Shown here: positions 1 through 5,451 of the stretch, in pieces
Layout: each line of letters starts with the position of its first letter
How positions within the stretch are numbered: position 1 is the first letter of the stretch
Origin: Acetofilamentum sp.
Lineage (GTDB): Bacteria; Bacteroidota; Bacteroidia; Bacteroidales; DTU049
NCBI GenBank assembly: GCA_020720525.1
Contig: DYON01000048.1
Span: 1-13,077, forward strand
Length of the DNA: 13,077 nt
Direction of reading: 5' to 3'
Notes under the pieces: generated by a model
Databases searched by the model: none
What the model was told of the DNA's origin: nothing
The model's input: the letters and a program-made list of their open reading frames with translations, nothing else
Made by a program: the position numbers and the translations under genes

Positions 1-372
1 GTATTGATAGGTTCATTGCTTAATGACAATAAAAAATGAAAGAATTAGAATTCCCTACGCACCCATACCTTCGCTTTCAGGCACATTTGGCATTCACACA
101 AGGCTTGCCCTCAATCCAAAAATGCCAAAAGAGCCTTCAAGCCCGTCCCACTCCAACTTAAAAACAGAAAGACAGTGCAGCAAAAATTAAAGACAGATTA
201 TCGAATGACAAGCACGGGCAGCTTGTAACAGTAAGCCTGTTTGAAGGCACAGCAGACCCAAACAGCCAACAACAATAAAACTCAATAACGACAATGGTTT
301 GCAAAGACATTAGGCAGAAGGCCTTTCAGCTTTTATGATAACTGTCATTTTCACTTATTTCAAAAATATTCG
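1..372. other. Intergenic region without a supported gene
   Basis: No open reading frame in this stretch has recognisable protein content. At the left edge one plus-strand frame is open for 12 codons (VLIGSLLNDNKK, then a TGA stop), which could be the tail of a gene outside the window but cannot be supported. The region contains a 9-bp inverted repeat (86-94 with 121-129), a GCCT/AGGC mini-hairpin near 235-250 and an AAGGCCTT palindrome at 318-325. The sequence between about 58 and 96 shares short words with the intergenic DNA at the far right of the window. The ferritin promoter lies just past its right end. Confidence 0.5.
86..129. repeat. 9-bp perfect inverted repeat in intergenic DNA
   Basis: TTTGGCATT at 86-94 is matched by its reverse complement AATGCCAAA at 121-129, with a 26-nt loop. 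The long loop and the absence of a T-tract argue against a classical terminator. It may be part of a degraded dispersed element or a chance pairing. Confidence 0.35.
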
Positions 373-380
373 TACATTTG
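373..380 (+). promoter_or_regulatory. Bacteroidota -7 promoter box for the ferritin gene
   Basis: TACATTTG matches the TAnnTTTG -7 consensus of Bacteroidota primary-sigma promoters. It lies 20 nt before the ATG at 401, which implies a leader of about 15 nt. No clean TTTG -33 box is seen about 19 nt upstream, where the sequence is only T-rich. Its position shows that the upstream in-frame ATG at 335 cannot be the start used from this promoter. Confidence 0.6.
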
Positions 381-400
381 AAAACAAAAAACAACACGTC

Positions 401-916
401 ATGAACAAAAGAATGGAAGATGCGCTCAACGAGCAAGTAAATGCCGAAATGTTTTCTTCGTACCTATATTTGTCGATGTCGGCATATTTTGCCGATATGA
501 ACCTGAACGGTTTTGCCAACTGGATGCGTGTTCAAGCTCAAGAAGAACTTGCTCATGCCATGAAATTCTTCGATTACATCAACGAACGAAGTGTCCGAAT
601 TGAGCTAAAGGCAATTGAGCAGCCTCGCAAAGAATGGGGTTCTGTAATTGAAGCCATGGAAGAAACATACAAACACGAACAACTTATCACCTCGCTAATT
701 AATAATCTTGTAAATGTCGCCATCGAAGAAAAAGACCATGCTACAAACAACTTTTTGCAATGGTTTGTTTCGGAACAAGTTGAAGAAGAGGCACATGCAA
801 ACGAACTGCTTAGCGAATTAAAAATGATAGACGGAAAAGGTCCAGCCCTGTTTATGATAGATCGTGAATTAAAAAACCGCGTTTTTGTTCCTTTAGATCA
901 AGCAGCAGCAAAATAA
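401..916 (+). CDS. ftnA: Ferritin (bacterial, non-haem, FtnA type)
   Basis: Iron-storage ferritin of 171 residues, expected to form a 24-subunit cytoplasmic shell that oxidises Fe(II) and stores the ferric mineral. The four-helix ferritin fold is recognisable throughout. By alignment from memory with E. coli FtnA, the ferroxidase ligands are E16, E49, H52, E93, Q126 and E129, in the motifs EQVNAEMFSSYLY, QEELAHA, HEQ and FLQWFVSEQVEEE. All are present, so the enzyme should be active. The tail ends FMIDREL plus a short Ala-rich end, as is usual for the family. I chose the ATG at 401 (MNKRMEDALNEQ) because the family starts there and because the -7 box at 373-380 lies downstream of the alternative ATG at 335. 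The gene appears monocistronic, with its own promoter and a strong terminator 23 nt after the stop. Iron- or stress-dependent control is usual for ferritins, but no operator is visible here. Confidence 0.95.
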   Translation: MNKRMEDALNEQVNAEMFSSYLYLSMSAYFADMNLNGFANWMRVQAQEELAHAMKFFDYINERSVRIELKAIEQPRKEWGSVIEAMEETYKHEQLITSLINNLVNVAIEEKDHATNNFLQWFVSEQVEEEAHANELLSELKMIDGKGPALFMIDRELKNRVFVPLDQAAAK

Positions 917-938
917 TATTGCAACAATCTGATTGTTC

Positions 939-964
939 AAAACCCGCATTTGTCGGGTTTTTTT
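939..964 (+). terminator. Rho-independent terminator after ferritin
   Basis: AAAACCCG (939-946) pairs perfectly with CGGGTTTT (954-961) around a 7-nt loop, and the T run continues to 964. The hairpin sits 23 nt after the ferritin stop and before the next promoter at 980-987, so it insulates the two genes. It also rules out the in-frame ATG at 933 as a start for the downstream gene. Confidence 0.88.
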
Positions 965-979
965 ATTCGTAAATTATTG

Positions 980-987
980 TATATTTG
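980..987 (+). promoter_or_regulatory. -7 promoter box for the YKSDA-repeat gene
   Basis: TATATTTG fits the TAnnTTTG consensus and lies 18 nt before the ATG at 1005, giving a very short leader. The -33 region falls in the T-tract of the preceding terminator and has no clear TTTG at the right spacing. Confidence 0.6.
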
Positions 988-1004
988 CTTCAAAATCAAC
1001 CATT

Positions 1005-1343
1005 ATGAAAACAATCTTATTCTCTATCGTTTTTGCTATAGGCATTTCGTTTGTTTCTGTTGCTCAAAAAGTATATGTTTGCGATTACAAAAGCGATGCA
1101 AAAGTGAAAGTGTATGTTGCCGACTACAAAAGCGACGCCGATTTGGTTGTATATAAATGCAGCTACAAAAGCGATGCAACAGGAAACTCGGGACTTTGGT
1201 TTTTCTGCGACTACAAGAGCGATGCCGATGTAACCATCTATTTCTGCGACTATAAAAGCGATGCTGATTTAGTAATTTACTTCTCCGACTACAAAAGCGA
1301 TGCAGAATGGCTCAACAACAGCAAGAAATACCTAATGTATTAA
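1005..1343 (+). CDS. Small secreted YKSDA-repeat protein (DUF6150/Septknot-like)
   Basis: A 112-residue protein of unknown function. Residues 1-20 form a typical Sec signal peptide with a hydrophobic core and a likely cut after VSVA, leaving about 92 residues. The mature part is six repeats of a 13-residue unit of the form [VIL]xVY[VF]CDYKSDAD. YKSDA occurs at residues 28-32, 41-45, 54-58, 70-74, 83-87 and 96-100. The spacing is 13, 13, 16, 13, 13, so two triplets are separated by a TGNSG insertion. Four cysteines (26, 52, 68, 81) sit two residues before the Y of repeats 1, 3, 4 and 5. The C-terminus is EWLNNSKKYLMY. From memory this resembles the DUF6150 family, which I associate with the Pfam name Septknot and with a predicted seven-crossing (7_1) backbone knot. 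That assignment is recall, not a search. Start chosen: the ATG at 1005, after the -7 box and at the signal peptide. It converges on the deaminase gene, with 9 nt between the stops. Confidence 0.85.
   Translation: MKTILFSIVFAIGISFVSVAQKVYVCDYKSDAKVKVYVADYKSDADLVVYKCSYKSDATGNSGLWFFCDYKSDADVTIYFCDYKSDADLVIYFSDYKSDAEWLNNSKKYLMY
1068..1304 (+). repeat. Six tandem 39-nt coding repeats (YKSDA units)
   Basis: Each unit encodes a 13-residue beta-strand-like segment ending in YKSDA. The YKSDA DNA is TACAAAAGCGATGCA in copies 1, 3 and 6. The other copies differ only at synonymous third positions, and serine is AGC in all six. The strand-forming halves are more varied. The central spacing is 48 nt instead of 39. 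Confidence 0.85.
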
Positions 1344-1352
1344 GCCCAAATT

Positions 1353-2414
1353 TTACTGATTGTCGTAGGTTAAAACTTCATCGTTAAAATAATCAAGGCT
1401 GACTCCTGCGTCGCCAAACATATCCTCGCTTTCTTTTGCATCGTGGTAACGAAATTCGCACACAACGCGCTTTATTCCACAATTTATAATTAGCATTGCA
1501 CACGTACGGCAAGGCGTCATTCGGCAATACAATGTTGAATTATCAAGTGATATTCCGTAGCGTGCAGCTTGGGTTATTGCATTCTGTTCGGCATGAACGG
1601 TGCGAACGCAATGTGTTGTAATGCGACCGTCGTCGTGTATTGTCTTTTTAAACAAATGCCCTACTTCGTCGCAATGCGGAAGCCCTATTGGTGAACCAAC
1701 ATATCCAGTTACTAAAATTCTTTTATCGCGAACAACCACACAACCCGAGCGCCCACGATCGCAGGTTGCACGCTTTGCCACAGTGTTTGCCACTTCCATA
1801 AAATATTCGTCCCACGAAGGTCGTCGATAAGAAATACCCGAATTGGCAGCTTTAATTCGAGCATCCACTTCGCTCATAATGCGCTCAATTTGATCGAACA
1901 ACTGTTGAAAAGTGCCGTTGTTGTCGAGCGCAAAATCGGCAGTTTCGATACACTTCATTAAATTTTGCGTTGCAGGATCCTTTCCGCTCATTTCCCTGTT
2001 TTCGTTGGCGATAAAAGTATCGTAATCGATATTATCTGTTTCAGAACCACGTTGTTGAACACGTTGATAGCGAATTCGAGCATCTGCATCAACTGCAAGG
2101 AGAAAAAAACCACCTTTACTACGCAAAGCATCAATTTCGCCAGTTGTACGAATACTTTCGACGATGGCATTTTTGCCATTTTTTACAGCCAAATCGTGCA
2201 ACTGTTCCACAATATAGCTCGGACCATGCTTTGCTCTTAACTCGTTGGCAACAGCTACCATACTATCGCGGTTTTCGGGCAACTTGCGACGGCGAATTTC
2301 CTTGAGTAAAAATTGCCTCACCGAAAAGTGAACAAAACCTCTATTGCGAATCAAATAATCGACAATTGTTCCTTTTCCAGCGCCAAGAGTTCCTGTAATA
2401 CCAATAATAATCAT
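1353..2414 (-). CDS. P-loop nucleotide kinase-like / dCMP deaminase fusion protein
   Basis: A 353-residue two-domain protein. Residues 1-180 form an NMP-kinase or dephospho-CoA-kinase-like P-loop domain with Walker A GTLGAGKGT at 8-16. Residues about 200-345 are a zinc-dependent deoxycytidylate deaminase domain. It has GYVGSPIG (237-244), the catalytic HAE at 274-276 (proton-shuttling E276) and PCRTC at 301-305 giving the zinc ligands C302 and C305. C218, C225, H248 and C249 recall the extra metal-site residues of phage T4-type dCMP deaminases. The expected reaction is dCMP (or dCTP) to the uracil nucleotide plus ammonia, feeding dTTP synthesis. Ordinary dCMP deaminases are about 150 residues, so the N-terminal kinase-like half is the odd part. 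The same domain order occurs in the larger antiphage deaminase AvcD/DcdV. The ATG at 2414 opens directly into the P-loop strand, and a -7 box lies 19 nt upstream. The substrate of the kinase half is unknown. Confidence 0.9.
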   Translation of the reverse strand: MIIIGITGTLGAGKGTIVDYLIRNRGFVHFSVRQFLLKEIRRRKLPENRDSMVAVANELRAKHGPSYIVEQLHDLAVKNGKNAIVESIRTTGEIDALRSKGGFFLLAVDADARIRYQRVQQRGSETDNIDYDTFIANENREMSGKDPATQNLMKCIETADFALDNNGTFQQLFDQIERIMSEVDARIKAANSGISYRRPSWDEYFMEVANTVAKRATCDRGRSGCVVVRDKRILVTGYVGSPIGLPHCDEVGHLFKKTIHDDGRITTHCVRTVHAEQNAITQAARYGISLDNSTLYCRMTPCRTCAMLIINCGIKRVVCEFRYHDAKESEDMFGDAGVSLDYFNDEVLTYDNQ

Positions 2415-2433
2415 GAGTAGTTGTTTTATCAGA

Positions 2434-2441
2434 CAAATTTA
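2434..2441 (-). promoter_or_regulatory. -7 promoter box for the kinase-deaminase gene
   Basis: On the minus strand this reads TAAATTTG, a match to TAnnTTTG, in the 47-nt gap between the flippase stop and the deaminase ATG. It would give a leader of about 10-15 nt. No good -33 box is seen, so the gene may also be read through from the flippase. Confidence 0.45.
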
Positions 2442-2461
2442 ATAAAAAACACTAATCAACA

Positions 2462-3949
2462 CTATTTACGCATCAGCAATTTTTGCACTCGTGGTTCAGA
2501 AAAAGCAACGAATATGACAAATATGAGCAGCAAAACAGTATTGAACGCAAGTTGAGCAGGAATACTTTCCGATAGCAAATTTCGAGCAACCAAAATTGAC
2601 ATTGCCCACAAACCAGCGCTAAGACCCATATAAGCCAAAATACGCTTCATATCGTATTTTACAGGGTAATATTTTTGTCCCAACCAATACGAAATCACCA
2701 TCATCACAGCATAGCAAGCAAAATTGGCCCATGCGCTTCCCATGTAACCAATGCGAGGAATTAAATAGATATTGAGCCCGACAGAAATGGCTGTTCCAAA
2801 GATGCTAATATAGGCTCCAAATCGAGTTTGACCAGTAAGTTTATACCAAATACTCAAATTGTAAAAAACACCTAAAAACACGTGACTGTATAGCAGAATA
2901 GGTACAACTTTAAGACCACTGTGAAAATTCTCCCCAACAAAATATTTTACAATATCGATATACAGCATAATCGACAGAAACAAAAATGTCATTATAATAA
3001 CAAAATACTTAAGCACATCGGCATACACAGCCTTCGCATCGGTCGATTTTTGCTGGGCAAAGAAGAAGGGTTCGGCAGCATATCGAAAAGCTTGAATAAA
3101 AATAGACATTACAATGGCTATTTTGAAACACATGCCATAAATACCGAGTTGATACATGGCAATATCTTGAGGCAACAAATATTTCAATAAAATTCGGTCA
3201 ACCGTTTCGTTGGCAATTCCAGCCAAACCAAGAATTAGAAGCGGAAAAGCATAGCTAATCATGCGTCGAAACAATGCCCGTGAAAAAGTGAGTTTAATTT
3301 TCAAAATTTCTGGCATCAAAAGCAAAAACACCACAACACTTGCTATCAGATTTGCAAGAAAAATATGCCCAACAACTGGCTCGCCATTACCAATAAAGCC
3401 AATTATTTCGGGACCCCAGCTGTAATTGTTGTACAAATAGGGAACCAATAAAAGGAGAATTAGATTAAGTGAAATATTGATAGCAATATTCACAACTTTT
3501 ATCATAGCAAATCGCATTGCTTTGTTCTCGGCTCTCAAACGGGCAAAAGGAATACTGGTAAAGGCGTCGAGACCAACAATAAATGCAAAATATATAATGT
3601 ATTCAGGATGCTCTGGATAGCGCAGCATGCTTGCCAATTGACCAGAAAAAACAATTCCAACCACAATGAATACTAAACTGGTGACAAACAATGAAATTAC
3701 CGTTGTTGAGTACACTTTTCGCGGCTCTTGCTCACTTTGATTGAAACGAAAGAAAGCTGTTTCCATTCCGTAGGTAAGAATCACTATAAAAAATGCGACA
3801 TAAGCGTATATTTCAACATACACACCTGCTTCTTCGGGCAAAAAAACGCGGCTATACATCGGAACCAGCAAATAGTTCAGCAAGCGTCCGAGGACACTAC
3901 TGATACCATACACTGCCGTTTGCCCGGCTAAACTTCGGATTGAGCCCAC
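2462..3949 (-). CDS. Wzx-like oligosaccharide/polysaccharide flippase (MOP/PST superfamily)
   Basis: A 495-residue polytopic inner-membrane protein with many hydrophobic segments, about 12-14 by eye. The opening SLAGQTAVYG, LNYLLVPMYSRVF (25-36) and YGMETAFFRF (60-69) are typical of the Wzx/RfbX/MviN-like branch of the MOP superfamily. These proteins move undecaprenyl-linked glycans across the inner membrane for surface polysaccharide or lipopolysaccharide. No polysaccharide synthesis genes lie beside it here, so the substrate cannot be named; orphan flippases of this kind are common in Bacteroidota. The start is a GTG at 3949. A stop codon (TAA) lies three codons upstream in frame, and the first ATG (M31) would cut away conserved N-terminal sequence. 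A -7 box lies 19 nt upstream, so it probably has its own promoter, separate from the psiE-like gene. Confidence 0.88.
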   Translation of the reverse strand: MGSIRSLAGQTAVYGISSVLGRLLNYLLVPMYSRVFLPEEAGVYVEIYAYVAFFIVILTYGMETAFFRFNQSEQEPRKVYSTTVISLFVTSLVFIVVGIVFSGQLASMLRYPEHPEYIIYFAFIVGLDAFTSIPFARLRAENKAMRFAMIKVVNIAINISLNLILLLLVPYLYNNYSWGPEIIGFIGNGEPVVGHIFLANLIASVVVFLLLMPEILKIKLTFSRALFRRMISYAFPLLILGLAGIANETVDRILLKYLLPQDIAMYQLGIYGMCFKIAIVMSIFIQAFRYAAEPFFFAQQKSTDAKAVYADVLKYFVIIMTFLFLSIMLYIDIVKYFVGENFHSGLKVVPILLYSHVFLGVFYNLSIWYKLTGQTRFGAYISIFGTAISVGLNIYLIPRIGYMGSAWANFACYAVMMVISYWLGQKYYPVKYDMKRILAYMGLSAGLWAMSILVARNLLSESIPAQLAFNTVLLLIFVIFVAFSEPRVQKLLMRK

Positions 3950-3967
3950 TGTTGTTTATTTTCCAGC

Positions 3968-3975
3968 CAAAAGTA
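3968..3975 (-). promoter_or_regulatory. -7 promoter box for the flippase gene
   Basis: The minus strand reads TACTTTTG, fitting TAnnTTTG, 19 nt upstream of the GTG start at 3949 and downstream of the psiE-like stop. No matching -33 TTTG is evident. A 6-bp inverted repeat AGCCAA/TTGGCT (3966-3971 and 3994-3999) brackets the box and could be chance. Confidence 0.45.
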
Positions 3976-4001
3976 ATAAAATTGACGAAGAAATTGGCTC
4001 A

Positions 4002-4460
4002 TTACTTTTCGGTTTCGGTCTTTTCGGTTTTGCTGCCCAATTTTATTTTAACTCCGGCATTTTTCACCAGAAAATAAGCAATTGCAAGTGCTACAATTAA
4101 AATAGCAATTCCATAAAGCTTTCCAGAATCTTCAACAGAATAATCAAAAACGATGATTTTACGAGCAAGTGCCATAATTGCGGTGAGTATTACCAAGCCA
4201 ACATGAAACTCATTTTCGCGCAAATACGCTTTCACGGTTTCCATAAATTCAATACCAATTAATACCACCAGCACTGAACTAAAAAGCGACATGAGCAATT
4301 CTTGTTTATACCAACCATCAATTGGATTTTCAATCATCAAGTGAAAAAAATGAACACTTAAATCGACAACAGAAACAATTAAAATTGCTGTTAGAAAAAA
4401 CACCAAAATGTAAATTATCCCTTTTTCGATAAAATTGATAATTCTCAAAATATTTTTCAT
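4002..4460 (-). CDS. PsiE-like inner-membrane protein
   Basis: A 152-residue membrane protein with four hydrophobic segments at roughly 14-38, 54-74, 86-104 and 113-132, and a charged, Lys/Glu/Thr-rich cytoplasmic-type tail (KTEKTETEK). The layout and the central stretch (E71, then TVKAYLRENEFHVG at 75-88, ending in ARKIIVFD) resemble the phosphate-starvation-inducible PsiE family, whose molecular role is unknown. The gene starts 7 nt after the rpoD stop with no terminator or promoter between them, so it is very likely co-transcribed with rpoD. A Pho box is not visible, and phosphate control should not be assumed from the family name. Next downstream is the flippase, which has its own -7 box. 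Confidence 0.8.
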   Translation of the reverse strand: MKNILRIINFIEKGIIYILVFFLTAILIVSVVDLSVHFFHLMIENPIDGWYKQELLMSLFSSVLVVLIGIEFMETVKAYLRENEFHVGLVILTAIMALARKIIVFDYSVEDSGKLYGIAILIVALAIAYFLVKNAGVKIKLGSKTEKTETEK

Positions 4461-4467
4461 ACGTAGA

Positions 4468-5334
4468 TTATTGTCCCAAATACGATTTTAGCAACCGACT
4501 ACGCGAATTGTGTTTCAGTCGGCGAATTGCCTTTTCTTTAATTTGTCGTACTCGCTCTCTTGTTAAATCGAAATGTGCTCCAATTTCTTCAAGAGTCCAG
4601 CTATGGTTAACGCCAATACCAAAATACAAATTCACAATATCGCGCTCTTTTTCGCTAAGAGTAGCAAGAGATCGTTGAATTTCGCGGCTCAAACTTTCGT
4701 ACATCAGTTCATTGTCGGCACGTGGCGAATCTTTATTAACCATCACATCGAGCATGCTAGTATCTTCGTCCGAAATCAACGGGGCATCAACCGATACATG
4801 TCGTCCCGACAAACGCATGGTTTCGCTCACTTTGTCTTCGGGCAAATCGAGGCTTTCGGCAATTTCTTCGGCCGAAGGCGGACGCTCGTAGCGCTGTTCG
4901 AGCCTCGATGCTTCTTTTGATATTTTGTTGAGCGACCCAACCTGGTTGAGTGGTAAGCGAACTATTCGGCTTTGTTCGGCCAATGCTTGCAAAATCGACT
5001 GGCGAATCCACCAAACTGCATACGAAATAAATTTAAAACCACGGGTTTCGTCGAAACGCTGCGCAGCCTTAATTAATCCCAAATTGCCTTCGTTAATCAA
5101 ATCGGGCAAACTTAATCCCTGATTTTGATATTGCTTAGCAACAGACACAACAAAACGCAAATTGGCTCGTGTAAGCTTTTCCAAAGCGAGCCTGTCGCCT
5201 TGCTTTATGCGTTGCGCCAATTGTACTTCTTCGTCAGCGGTAATTAGTTCTTCCTTGCCAATTTCTTGCAAGTATTTGTCGAGCGATGCAGTTTCGCGAT
5301 TGGTAATCGACTTCGATATTTTTAATTGTCTCAT
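4468..5334 (-). CDS. rpoD: Primary RNA polymerase sigma factor (sigma-70/SigA, Bacteroidota type)
   Basis: Housekeeping sigma factor of 288 residues that directs RNA polymerase to promoters. Region 1.2 starts near SLDKYLQEIG (17-26). Region 2 includes LPDLINEGNLGLIKA (76-90), and the -10-type element binding helix RFDETRGFKFISYAVWWIRQ is at 93-112. Region 3 follows, and the region 4 helix-turn-helix is at about 247-273 with LTRERVRQIKEKA. Region 1.1 is absent, as is normal for Bacteroidota primary sigma factors, which recognise TTTG/TAnnTTTG promoters. I chose the ATG at 5334 (MRQLKISKSI) because family members start this way. An in-frame ATG at 5367 would add 11 unlike residues, although it also lies inside the transcript. 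Its promoter is the best consensus match in the window. Downstream, 7 nt away, is the psiE-like gene. Confidence 0.97.
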   Translation of the reverse strand: MRQLKISKSITNRETASLDKYLQEIGKEELITADEEVQLAQRIKQGDRLALEKLTRANLRFVVSVAKQYQNQGLSLPDLINEGNLGLIKAAQRFDETRGFKFISYAVWWIRQSILQALAEQSRIVRLPLNQVGSLNKISKEASRLEQRYERPPSAEEIAESLDLPEDKVSETMRLSGRHVSVDAPLISDEDTSMLDVMVNKDSPRADNELMYESLSREIQRSLATLSEKERDIVNLYFGIGVNHSWTLEEIGAHFDLTRERVRQIKEKAIRRLKHNSRSRLLKSYLGQ

Positions 5335-5392
5335 ATTCTGAAAGGTTAACTCTTTGTTTTTCAACAAGTTACATAAATATCAAAAGAGTTTA

Positions 5393-5424
5393 CAAAGGTA
5401 CGCCCATTTATTCAAAAAACCAAA
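5393..5424 (-). promoter_or_regulatory. rpoD promoter, near-consensus TTTG-N20-TAnnTTTG
   Basis: On the minus strand, TTTG (5424-5421) and TACCTTTG (5400-5393) are separated by 20 nt. This is close to the Bacteroidota consensus TTTG-N19-TAnnTTTG. Transcription should start near 5386, giving a leader of about 50 nt before the ATG at 5334. This is the only promoter in the window with both boxes clear. It suggests that rpoD is transcribed by its own product. Confidence 0.75.
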
Positions 5425-5440
5425 TCATTCGTAAGGTTTT
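5414..5440 (-). terminator. Possible weak terminator after htrA
   Basis: Twelve nt after the htrA stop, minus-strand AAAACC (5440-5435) can pair with GGTTTT (5421-5416) around a 13-nt loop, followed by two further T-rich positions. The stem is short and AT-rich, and it overlaps the rpoD -33 box, so it may be no more than promoter sequence. Confidence 0.25.
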
Positions 5441-5451
5441 AACAGCAAAAA

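Noticed and set aside
1..39. Possible C-terminal tail of a plus-strand gene (12 open codons at the left edge)
   Set aside because: Too short, without any recognisable motif; other frames are closed by chance at similar distances.
54..317. Integron-like attC site suggested by CCCTACGC and ATTAGGC ends
   Set aside because: The core sites do not match RYYYAAC/GTTRRRY, there is no integrase and no cassette-like structure.
335..400. N-terminal extension of ferritin from an ATG at 335
   Set aside because: The -7 promoter box at 373-380 lies within it, ferritin homologues start at MNKRMEDALN, and the extra 22 residues resemble no ferritin sequence.
933..1004. Longer start for the YKSDA-repeat protein at 933
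   Set aside because: It would begin before the ferritin terminator hairpin (939-964) and the -7 box (980-987), and it would bury the clear signal peptide.
2415..2461. Regulatory RNA upstream of the kinase-deaminase gene, as in AvcID systems
   Set aside because: The gap is only 47 nt, holds a -7 box close to the start codon, and has no hairpin; there is no room for an independent RNA gene.
3966..3999. AGCCAA/TTGGCT inverted repeat near the flippase promoter as an operator
   Set aside because: Six base pairs with a 22-nt spacer are expected by chance in AT-rich DNA, and no regulator is encoded nearby.
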